NCBI RefSeq assembly: GCF_032854445.1
Contig: NC_088295.1
Coordinates: 9,225,385 to 9,289,384 of the forward strand
DNA length: 64,000 nt
Direction of reading: 5' to 3'
Source: Liolophura sinensis
Lineage: Eukaryota; Mollusca; Polyplacophora; Chitonida; Chitonidae
Part shown: positions 12,201 through 20,886 of the stretch, one piece after another
Layout: each line of letters opens with the position of its first letter
Numbering within the stretch: the stretch's first letter is position 1
The notes under the pieces: model-generated
Told to the model about the DNA's origin: nothing
The model's input: only the letters and a program-made list of their open reading frames with translations
Databases searched by the model: none
Made by a program: the position numbers and the translations under genes

Positions 12201-15200
12201 TACATATGGATGAGGAAATGTTAATACGACCCAGGAGGGACAGACAAGCCTACGACTAGTTATTTTACAACCAGACACAAAGCACATGAGGCGAGGAGAA
12301 TGCTATGAGTTGTAGTATCAAAAGCTTTCTCTCTCATTCTGATTTCACCTCGCTCCTCCGGTTATATAAGGTTTTCACCAACGTAACGTTAAAGCACCGA
12401 CGGTTGTGCTATGCGCAAAAAGTCAGTCCCTCCTCATTTATTATTCAAATCTCTAATCTCATTTGCATTTGCCCTAAGCAAGTGTATACTTTTTTACCGC
12501 TCGCATCATTAACCCCATAGTTTTTATATGTGAGGTAATTTTCTCTCAGTCCTTCGCTTTCGTCTTACTTACGTATGTAGTATGTAATAAATTGAAGTAT
12601 TGTTTTTCAGAATTGGAGGGATGTACTTCTGAAGTGGAACCCTGAGGAATACGACAATATAACAGAAGTCAGAGTTCCCTCTGACCTAATATGGAAGCCA
12701 GACATCGTTCTCTATAATTTGTAAGTATACAAACTGGTCAGTTTTAAGCCGAATTGTCAGGTTTTTCCACTGGGTCTTGGGATGTAAGAAAAGTAATTAA
12801 GATTTAAGTCTAAACCACCATAGATAAAGAATAAAACACGATTACCGACGATCTGCGTATGTTGTAATACACATGTTTTCTCCAAATTTGAATCATTGTG
12901 CAATTATATTTTATTTATTATTGTTACCTTTTAACATTCTTTTGACCTTATTTCCTTTAATTAATCATTGTGGCCTTATATTTTCTTCTGTAGTGCGGAC
13001 ACCAGGTTACAGGAGCAGCGAGAAGCACTGGTGGTATTAAACAACACTGGTCACACGCTATGGATGCCACAGGCCATCCTTAAGAGCACCTGCCCAATTG
13101 ATATCACGTACTTTCCATTCGACGAACAGATGTGCAAGCTGAAGTTTAGTTCTTGGACATACAATGGCTATAAACTGGATATTATATTTTTAAAGGAACC
13201 CATGTTTCAAATGGGTGACTACATCCCGAGCAATGAGTGGGGCATAATTGAAAACACGGCCAGTCGACTGGTGGAGAAATATGACTGTTGTCCTGAGCCG
13301 TATCCCGGCCTGCATTACACGTTAAAACTGAAACGTAGAGTGGCTTTTTACAGCGCAATTCTCATTTTACCATGTGCCCTGCTGTCACTGCTCACTTTGA
13401 TCATCTTCTGGGTACCACCTGAGTCCCCGGCCAAGCTGCAGCTAGGTAAGAAATATGCTATGTATGTTAAAATGAGGTAATACAGGAAGAGTGTACTGAG
13501 GGTTTCAACATATTGTGGGGATGAGTTTCCCAAGTCAGCCTGTGCAAAACAAATACTATTCTCATCCATGTACATATGCAATCTGATACTCACCTTATCA
13601 AATTTATCGTCTGAAAACTGAGTTGGGCTGACTTAAGTTCTCCCAAAATAAAAATAAATAGGTATTCCGTACCGGAATTGACGGTATGGAATTACCTGTT
13701 GTATTGCTACTTGTCTCAAATCTGGGCGACCAACTAGTGCATCTCCATGCCCTGAGGTCAACGTGTGGTTATAGAAAATATTCTTTGGTTGAGTCTTCAA
13801 AGCGCGAAGGTCCAATAATGGTAGCGTAACACACGATAGCCGTGGGCTAAAACTGTTACGAAAATAATGCCTTCTTGGTTATGTTGAGTAATCGTACGAA
13901 TTTTGTTATCAAAGCACGCAGTAAGAACTCCCAAAAAAGCGCTGATGTTAAGACCACATGGCAGTTGGCAATACCCACGCAGTTTGCAAGCAGAAATAGA
14001 CTTAGTGGTGGCTGTGGAAGAATGTGCGTTATCCGGAACTGAAATTATACTGCTATTTCATGCCTGAAGTTATGCTCTTGTTTCGTGGTTTATTGCGTGA
14101 CAAAATTACAACCTATTCTGCAGCCGTTAGAAGGTAGATAAAACTTAGCCGCGTTGCGTTAAGGGATGGTAAGTACATCTGGAGAACCTTTTACAACTTT
14201 CCTTGAACACGTTTCCAATTTCTAAGCCAAATGCTGTGGGTGGCAGCAAAGGGGCTAGGATCAGTGATAAATGGTGGAGGCTGCTGCGTCAACCATGTCC
14301 CTGATGTGTTGGCAAGATGTTTAAACGCAATGCTGAGTGAATAGTGACGAGAACCCAGCACTTTCCAACATCGACTTCATGTTTGACACCACGCTGCGTC
14401 ATACAGCATACGTGTATAGGTTTCAAGGATGCACACATATACTCAATCATTCAGAAACCGAGATACTCATTAGGAAGCTCATCAAGTGATCGTGAAACTC
14501 TGACGCGTGTCGGTCATCCTGAAAAACATCAACAGACGGATTAGTTTCGAAGGCGAATGCAATAACCAGCAGAAAATCATATATATCTTTCTGATGTGCA
14601 GCGATCCCTATATAGCATGGCTTGTAGGTCAGCCAGGTACACTCGTCCATAGCTGAGGCAACAACACGAACATGCTACTATATGCTGATAAGACAAAACA
14701 GCACAAAATAATGTGATGGTTCTTATACAGACAATATGCTAATAATATAATTCAGTCACGCACATGTAGCTGTCCGTTGTCATTGCCGTGCTAAAACAGC
14801 GCAAAAAAATGTACCCAGTGCGGGATATAACCGTCAAAACAGTGTGATAAGTGATTAAACACTCATGTTACCACAATACGTGAACAGAAACTGGTGCCTG
14901 CCCATTGTGTCTTGGATTCCGTGAGATAAGGTCAACAAGTAGCTGAATATTGGAATACTACCCCATGAGGACAGCCAATCTGCCGGGAATGCTCATTAGC
15001 AGTGGGCCATTACTTATTTACAGCATTGCTTTGTGGTAGGTTTTACAAGCACCGAAGATATATCTGTTCCAGCAATACTGTCAGTCCCTAATGAAAAACT
15101 GTAGGTTCAATATACACCCATTCATGGGATAGATGACATTCTTGTATGAAACAGTGTTATATTTTCCTGCAAAATACTTTGGTCCTTTCATAGTTTTGCA

Positions 15201-18200
15201 TTCTTCTTTCCATCAATGTATTATTACAGTAAGGAATGTCAGTGAAAATATGGACGATACAGGAGATGTTCCTAGAAATGATTACAACTCGCATTGATCA
15301 TTGCAGAAAATGGAAGCTATCTGTTCGATCGCGTCCAGACTTCGCCAACCGAATATGCCATTAATAATGTACCGAGAACATAGCTCTAATTAGAGAATGC
15401 CGCTGATGATTTAAAACAGGGAAGACATTATTCGGTTTTGACCCCATCTCAAACATAGATGGGTCATCTGTAAAACAACAAAGTAACGGGGTAATAATAC
15501 ACTATTACATAGTTAACAAATCAGCGCCAAGTTTCATTTGCAGGGGGCTGTGTACAAGCAGTTATCATTCCCTACAAAGATCCGCCCCTGACCTTTTCCT
15601 GAGGTTACCAAACCATCCAGATAACATGTCTGCCGTGCTGTCTCAGTAATACTAAGTGGATTTCTGTCCAACGGTAATTATGTAACTGTCTAACACAATG
15701 ACTGTTTCACCGGCGAGTCTCTGCATGTGGGAACCTGGTAATGGAAGGGGACCCAGCTGTGTCTACAGCTATAACGAAGCACCCGACGGGAACTTCTTAC
15801 ACCAAAAGGACCTCAACTTCCTTCAGTTGCCTTCCTCGTACTTTTCAAACAGTTGTGGACAGAATAAAATTCACCGTTAACTGAATATGTCAGGTAAAAC
15901 AGGTAAGCTAACACCTGTCTTATCCAACTGTTTCTCTTTGCAGGAATGAACATATTTGTGGCTTTCTTCGTATTACTGTTGCTGTTATCCGATTCCACAC
16001 CACGGGCTACCTCTTCTATACCTCTTATCGGTAAGATATTTATGGTGAAAAGATGTTTCTGTGTCGAGTGTTACTCTCCAAAACATGAGGCTGTAGTTCG
16101 AGCGAACCAAACATGCTTTATAGCTAACACTAAACACTATTCTAACAATTAAGAGCTAGAGGCCCAGATACAGAAAACCAATTCCTTCATCAGCCAGTGA
16201 TGCAGTAAAATCTCAGGGAAATCAAAGCGATCTGCTCGGAGGCTCACGAGGTATACTTATAAAAGTGTAATAAAAGTGTTTATTTATTACAATGCATTCG
16301 TACCATAGTTTGGGATGTCTTCGGTGGCGTAATAGTTAAATCGTTCGCTTCAAAGTCTGGAGACCTGGAACCAGTCAGCACTGAGAGGTTAGAGAAAGGA
16401 AACAGGACAGGTTGGCCCAGTGTAATGTAGTATGTAGTATAATGTAACTGGGTGGAGTGTCATCTTTAGTAGTTTGATACTTCATTGGCGGCTTGAACTC
16501 GCCCTACCACAAGAAGACATGACATATGTACAAACACCTAACGGCACCTAAGATTTGATTGGTCTCCAAAGGTTTTACATCTGAGCAGACCCCGTTAAAA
16601 TTGCAAATACTTGCCATTCTGGTTTAATAGTATTTAGACTAGTAATTATGAAGCGAAATCGTGAACCTTTCGTTTTGCATTTCAACAAACGCAATCCCCA
16701 TAAATTCCTTTTCCAATCTGATCTTGGTTCCAAGGCAAGCTTATCAGCTGAATACAATTTAATCTTGCGGGAAAATGCGGTAAAGCTGTCAGAAGAAATT
16801 AAGGGGTTGGCAAACCATAGGAGTGCTAGCCCTAACTAGTTGAGACGTAAAGGGATAATATTGTCCGTGGTGAACACGTGTTGCAGTTTCACGCTTCGAC
16901 GAGTTCAAATATTTACAGTTCCGTATTTGTCCAACAACAGAGAACCATACCCTGCGCATTTAATAACACAATTGCGCCTGTGCACCCGCGCTCAATCCTG
17001 GCATACGTGCATTCTGTTTGTCACCCGTGGCACGATGATTGGTCCCACGATGACCGTTGGTCAGTTCTGAGATGGCGTATTTTTAAGAAGAAATTGATCT
17101 AGTATATTCATTCCTCTGGAACTTGTATCTCATCTGATCACATTGATGAGACCACGAGTTTAGTGAAAGCTGGAAGGTTATATTAAGATATCGCTATGTT
17201 TGAATGCTTGTTAATTACACCCTGTTTTCTCGCCCTAATTTCATATGAATCATAATTTTATTTTCTGAAATGATTCTTTTTGGCAATATTGTGGGCAAAT
17301 TTTATAAGACGGATTGTCGCGTTCTATATAGAAGCAAGTACAAAAACATTGATATGCTAGCGGGCAGCTCATTTGCATACTCCACAAGCCAAACAAAAAC
17401 CATTTACTTTCACACCAAATGTTGAGAGAAGCACAGTGATATGCAAATTATACTAGTTCTTATATATTCTATGTTGAGTTGACTGGTATGTTGGCCTAAA
17501 ATTATCTCTGTGCGAGCCGAGAAATTCGTACACGGCCAAACATTATGAACACAACTAACTCATCGAATTACGTTAATCCGTACTATAATTTTATAGTACT
17601 TTTATATTAACTCAAACCCCTCTTCTCGGAGTATATTGAGAGTAGCAAAGTAAGACTCTATTACAAGTGCAAATGAACATATATACGTTCGTCCACATAC
17701 GAGTCTAAATTTCAAGACCAAAAGACTTCATTATTTATTTGCTTTGGGTCATGTTACACAAATGCAATACGGCTATACGCGACCGAGACACTGGCGGTTC
17801 AAAACAGCCTGACAGATATTTTTTTCTTGCCAGCCAATAAAAAAGGTTTGTCTCCTTTGGTACTACACTCAAAAGAATTAATCTATTAATTTTAATAGAA
17901 AGTCTGTTGTCTGAGTGATGGTAGAATGTATTCTGTTATTGCAGCAGACTGTTCTGTTCAATATCAGACATATTTTTTTCGTTCAACATAAAGATTCTGT
18001 TAGACTAATAGGATAATATGTTGAACAAGACAGAACAATAACAGAATACATTTTAGAATCACTCAAACAACAGACTTTATGTCAAAATTAAGTGATTATT
18101 TTTTGAATGTATAAATACTAAAACAATATATTACCTGCCATTCTTACTAAAAACACCGGTCCGGATAGCACAGTTGGTAGAATGTCCGCTTCGGGAGCGG

Positions 18201-20886
18201 TTGATCCAAAATCATGCCTGGGTGGAGTCACACCTAAGACTTTAAAAGAGGAAGTTGTAACTTCCTCGCTTGGCGTTCAGCATGAAGGGGATAGTGCAAC
18301 GACTGGTTGACCCGTAACAGTATAAAGGCTCGGGCATGGGCAGCTTACTTACCTTCGGTAAGTTGTCTCAGTGAAGCAGCACTAGATAAAAGAGCGGTGG
18401 AAATCCGTCCTGCAACAAGAAGGTACATTCATACACTCGAAGGGTTCCGTCGTCGTCATATGACTAAAAAATTGTTGAGCACGACGTTAAACCCCAAGCA
18501 CTCACTCTTACTAAAAACAGCTTAATAATTTTTCGTGAAATTTAATGAAAAAAGTTTGCCTTTAGCCTTTAAACTATTTAAATGGACAAATATTTTTTCT
18601 CTTTGATAAAAATATTCTTTTAAAAAGATGGACATGTCCGATTACAGGCTTGGTATATCGACGTATATACGTATTTCGCATTTTACTACTGCGGTCAGGT
18701 TGTTTGGAGAACACCGTCAGCAGCCAAAATGCCGCCCTCTGCAAGCTGCCTTGCAAATCTTCCGACATGAAGCCGCAGCTGAACTAGCTGGATTGGAGGG
18801 TTGGATATAAAGTATACGACCTCATAGATAAAGGCCAGTTACAGATTTACACTTTACCGGAAAGGGCTTCAAGACCAAGGAACAGGGTCTTTCAACACAT
18901 TGATAAAGAGCCTTATTTCCATTTTTAAACGGTCAATGCAATTCAGTTCTTTTGATTTCGATACCAGTATGTAAATTGTCCACAGTGATCCAAAGGACCA
19001 CCATAATCCTCCGAGTATTTATTTACTGCCAGGTGTATATGTTATGTTTTGTTTCAGGGGCCTATTACTGTCTGAATATGTTGATGATCACAGTATCTAC
19101 TATTGTTTCCTGTATAGTAGCTAATATGTTCTTCAGAGGTGTGCGGAAAAATAGAGCTCCCCGGTGGCTCGTTCGGTAAGTCTCTTACGCACCTTTCTCA
19201 TCTCAAAGGAATTATTTAGACATCACAGCCCTCAAGAACCAGAAATGCATTATTTATGATACAGACATACTAAAATGGCTTAAATCAGGAGTAGTTCGAT
19301 TGAATTCAAAGTTTCACGCTATGCTACTGTGTACTTTGAATCTCTTGGCACGGCCTCAGCGGCTTACTTATGTACAAATTTCTGGCCAGGATCCAAGCAC
19401 AGAGAAAGTTACCTGGTACCTACCTCACATCTACTGACTCTAATTCCAACTAAGTGCCGTGTTCTGAATGGAAAATGAACATTTAACGTAGACAAAATTC
19501 GTCACACTGCGCCAAGGGAAGGCTTAGGAAATCAAGACAAATTAAAGTACGTAATTTGTAAACTTGTTCTCGCCCAATGTGGCTATCTGGTTAATGATAG
19601 CCTAGTGACAAAAAGCCAGACGGCGTTGTCTTAGACACGTTGCAATTAACATACTAAAATGTCATCTCTGTGCCTCATTCTCATGCCGGTTCTTTTTTTT
19701 TCATTTAGCTATGATAGATTTGAATAAAACTATCGAATGGAGGTTGACGTAATAACGTTCATGCTTTCACAATAAATTGTTATGGGTACTTGACTAAATG
19801 CCGGAAAAGAAAATGTGCAATATTCAAACACCAAGGTAAGTTAGAGAAAGTTTTTTCAGTATTCCGTGTTCGAAAATGAACAACATTTTTTGCTAAACAG
19901 TGGGTATATAACATTCTGACGTCATGACTCATCATTTTAGTCATGGTGAAGGACTTCAGCCTTGAGTAGGTAAATCGACGGACAGTTTAAGTATATAAAG
20001 TTACGTTTCCAAAGGACAAAATGTCCGGTATGTTTCTGTAAGTTACAGAGGAATTTTGCTCGGGAGTTCTCTGCATTCCATGCTTTACAGACTATAACCA
20101 TCCTATATTGAGATAAAATGCGACAAAACACACCTTTTATCCTGTGTCAGTGAACTATGGTTACTTTGTCGACAAACTTTCGGTGATTCAGTTCTCCATT
20201 AAACTGAGAACTGGCGTATAGTATTTTCAGATGTATGTACATTTGAGTCGCTGAGTGCAACTATGTCCAGAGCGCTGTTGGACCTACAATTGGCAGTTGT
20301 CATAAGACAACTTGTCCAATTTGTTTCTCACAGTAGAATTATATCGACGTGTGCTTTACATGATTTGTTAAATTTAACCCAATCTACCACGACTTATCTC
20401 GTTTGTCTCGTTGTAGCTGATGATAGACGGTGTCGCCACTGTTCTAATGTTACGGACTGACTTGCTCGAAGAGACGAGGACGGCAACGTCCGAAAGTGGA
20501 ACGGAAAAATTACCGGCGAACCAAAGCGAAAGTTTCCCGGCACTGATATCAAATATGCCAAAGTAAGGCTGCTGGACACGCCCAATGGGCGTGAAATAGG
20601 TCAGAAACTCTCCATGGCTCATGAAATTATAGAATATCAGCAGCTTAGAGACAGAGACAGTCTCAGGCACATGGAGGATCCACTCAGAGCAGAAATGCTA
20701 GAGGAAATCAGAAGTATACGCGAAATGGTGGAAAGAGTGAAAGACCAGAAAGTCCGCAGAGAAGACCATGAGAAGTTTATTCGCGAGTGGCGAGTAATAG
20801 CTTGTATCACAGACCGCTTCTTTTTTGTCATCTATGTCATTGTCAATGCCGTGTCTCTTATTGTCATCTTTTTTACCAAAAGTTAA
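9084..20886 (+). CDS. Nicotinic acetylcholine receptor alpha-type subunit, predicted anion-selective; six exons, 5' incomplete
   Basis: Spliced gene for a pentameric Cys-loop channel subunit of the plasma membrane, gated by acetylcholine. Exons 9084-9295, 12611-12720, 12994-13445, 15944-16030, 19058-19175 and 20472-20886 join in one frame to 463 residues plus a stop (numbering starts at the first full codon, 9086). Seen in order: extracellular ligand-binding domain (1-222), Cys-loop C140/C154, loop B W161, loop C Y203-D-C205-C206 and Y210, M1 (about 224-247), M2 (254-274), M3 (289-312), cytoplasmic loop (about 313-440), M4 (about 441-461). Intron phases are 1 (before 9084), 0, 2, 1, 1, 2. The length fits the family once a signal peptide is added; that exon is not located. 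The vicinal cysteines make it an alpha-type subunit. P252-A253-K254 before M2 is the anion-channel pattern. It resembles expanded molluscan nAChR subunits. The least certain part is the join into the last exon. Confidence 0.93.
9435..9538. repeat. 26-bp tandem repeat, 4 copies
   Basis: ggttctcagatccatgaatg-type units begin at 9435, 9461, 9487 and 9513, an exact 26-base spacing. A further 1.7 units lie at 10433-10475, about 0.9 kb downstream. Confidence 0.85.
10433..10475. repeat. Second patch of the 26-bp repeat, cut by a SINE
   Basis: ggttctcagatccatgagtg at 10433 and a second, diverged unit from 10459 reading cagatccatgg. The SINE starts immediately after it. Confidence 0.7.
10476..10744 (+). 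mobile_element. tRNA-derived SINE, with target-site duplication
   Basis: A 269-bp element. The 5' part reads ...cgctgtgagttcatttccag (B-box-like). The middle is gtttcccccggtctctgccc, then the conserved block ttctcccaccataatgctga and ccgccgtcgtataagcgaaa, and it ends in an (aaat)n tail. The 8-bp duplication atccatgg flanks it (10468-10475 and 10745-10752). The same family occurs at 33230-33455, 34365-34568, 41475-41585, 41865-41955 and 50785-50885. Confidence 0.88.
11449..11800. repeat. 33-bp minisatellite, 10 full copies
   Basis: Units of ctattacatatagttctgtg plus 13 more bases start at 11468, 11501, 11534, 11570, 11603, 11636, 11669, 11702, 11735 and 11768. All are 33 bases except one of 36. 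Because all unit lengths are multiples of three, long open frames run through it on both strands; these are repeat artefacts. Confidence 0.95.
12611..12720 (+). CDS. nAChR exon: loop D and loop A (110 bp)
   Basis: The acceptor is tgtttttcag at 12601-12610 and the donor is gtaagt at 12721. Its 110-bp length equals the classical conserved 110-bp nAChR exon. It encodes residues 71-106 plus two bases of F107: loop D W72, the motif KWNPEEY, a glycosylation sequon at N86-I-T, and loop [10 protein letters not shown] with Y105. These are the aromatic residues expected around the acetylcholine site. Confidence 0.95.
12721..12993 (+). other. nAChR short intron (phase 2)
   Basis: A 273-base intron with a gtaagt donor and a ttttcttctgtag acceptor. 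Nothing else is recognised in it. Confidence 0.9.
12994..13445 (+). CDS. nAChR exon: Cys-loop, loops B and C, M1
   Basis: The acceptor is ttttcttctgtag, ending at 12993, and the donor is gtaag at 13446. It encodes residues 107 (split) to 257 plus one base of G258. It contains the 15-residue Cys-loop from C140 to C154 with the F-P-F-D core, loop B SSWTY (W161), loop C YDCCPEPY with the vicinal pair C205-C206, and the hydrophobic M1 with its conserved proline (P233). It ends with PESPAKLQL, the M1-M2 linker and start of M2. The reading frame also runs past the donor to a stop at 13480; this is read-through into the intron and not coding. Confidence 0.96.
13446..15943 (+). other. nAChR intron (phase 1)
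   Basis: A 2.5-kb intron between the M1 and M2 exons. It has several short open frames, none resembling a known protein, and no tandem array or SINE that I can recognise. Confidence 0.85.
15944..16030 (+). CDS. nAChR exon: pore-lining M2 and M2-M3 linker
   Basis: The acceptor is tgtttctctttgcag, ending at 15943, and the donor is gtaaga at 16031. The 87-bp exon has phase 1 on both sides. It encodes the G258 remainder through I286 plus one base of G287: [19 protein letters not shown], then the linker ending S-S-I-P-L-I. In M2 numbering N260 is 6', V263 is 9' and D274 is 20'. The usual 9' leucine of the gate is replaced by valine. Confidence 0.95.
16312..16545 (+). mobile_element. tRNA-derived SINE, second family
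   Basis: The tRNA-like head reads tcttcggtggcgtaatagtt (A-box region) and gacctggaaccagtc (degenerate B box). The body follows as aaaggaaacaggacaggttg, gcccagtgtaatg and aactgggtggagtgtcat, ending cgccctaccacaagaagaca. I associate this block order with a bivalve SINE family; that is recognition from memory and was not searched. No clear target-site duplication was seen, and the ends are approximate. Confidence 0.65.
17864..18111. mobile_element. Foldback MITE with TA target site
   Basis: Nearly the whole 248-bp element is a palindrome. The left arm (tacactcaaaa... aaagtctgttgtctgagtga... tgtattctgttatt) matches the reverse complement of the right arm (...aataacagaataca... tcactcaaacaacagacttt... 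ttgaatgta). The outer TA on each side fits a TA target duplication with termini CAYTCAAAA, as in Tc1/mariner-related MITEs. It has no open frame. Confidence 0.75.
18156..18505 (+). mobile_element. tRNA-derived SINE with 14-bp target-site duplication
   Basis: A 350-bp element. The tRNA-like head reads ggatagcacagttggtag (A box) and ggttgatcc (B-box-like). The body contains gaggaagttgtaacttcctc, atgaaggggatagtgcaacg, ttgtctcagtgaagcagcac and aaatccgtcctgcaac, and ends attgttgagcacgacgttaa then accccaagcactcac. A perfect 14-bp duplication tcttactaaaaaca flanks it (18142-18155 and 18506-18519). It begins only 44 bases after the foldback element. A truncated reverse copy of the same family is at 58496-58655. 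Confidence 0.9.
19058..19175 (+). CDS. nAChR exon: M3 and start of cytoplasmic loop
   Basis: The acceptor is gttatgttttgtttcag, ending at 19057, and the donor is gtaagt at 19176. It encodes residues 287 (split) to 325 plus two bases of R326: the M3 helix ([20 protein letters not shown]), then [18 protein letters not shown]. The R-x-P-R-W-L end is the canonical start of the intracellular loop in this family. Confidence 0.94.
19176..20471 (+). other. nAChR last intron (phase 2), boundary uncertain
   Basis: Donor gtaagt; proposed acceptor at 20470-20471. A pyrimidine-rich acceptor gtttgtctcgttgtag also ends at 20416, but from phase 2 it runs at once into TGA. No further exon could be recognised between. 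Confidence 0.6.
20472..20886 (+). CDS. nAChR last exon: cytoplasmic loop, MA helix, M4 and stop
   Basis: The proposed acceptor AG is at 20470-20471, after possible branch sites ctaat and ctgac; it is the only nearby one that fits phase 2 and avoids the in-frame TGA at 20458-20460. It encodes R326 and residues 327-463: a charged cytoplasmic loop, an amphipathic MA helix rich in E/R/K (about 396-430), then M4 ([21 protein letters not shown]) and a TAA stop at 20884-20886. The M4 and MA identity is certain. The 5' boundary is not, and an extra small exon between 19176 and 20471 cannot be excluded. Confidence 0.82.

Larger units (their letters stand above)
9296..12610 (+). other. nAChR intron (phase 0), repeat-rich
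   Basis: A 3.3-kb intron between the loop-D strand exon and the 110-bp exon. It holds a 26-bp repeat (9435-9538 and 10433-10475), a SINE (10476-10744) and a 33-bp array (11449-11800). An open frame at 10948-11370 (140 codons, hydrophobic, compositionally biased) has no recognisable family and is treated as chance. Confidence 0.8.
16031..19057 (+). other. nAChR intron (phase 1), carrying two SINEs and a foldback element
   Basis: A 3.0-kb intron between the M2 and M3 exons. It contains a SINE at 16312-16545, a TA-flanked foldback element at 17864-18111 and a SINE at 18156-18505. The rest shows nothing recognisable. Confidence 0.85.

Noticed and set aside
18160-18235. Possible tRNA gene (A and B box-like motifs)
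   Set aside because: It is continuous with a 350-bp SINE body flanked by a target-site duplication; the cloverleaf is degenerate.
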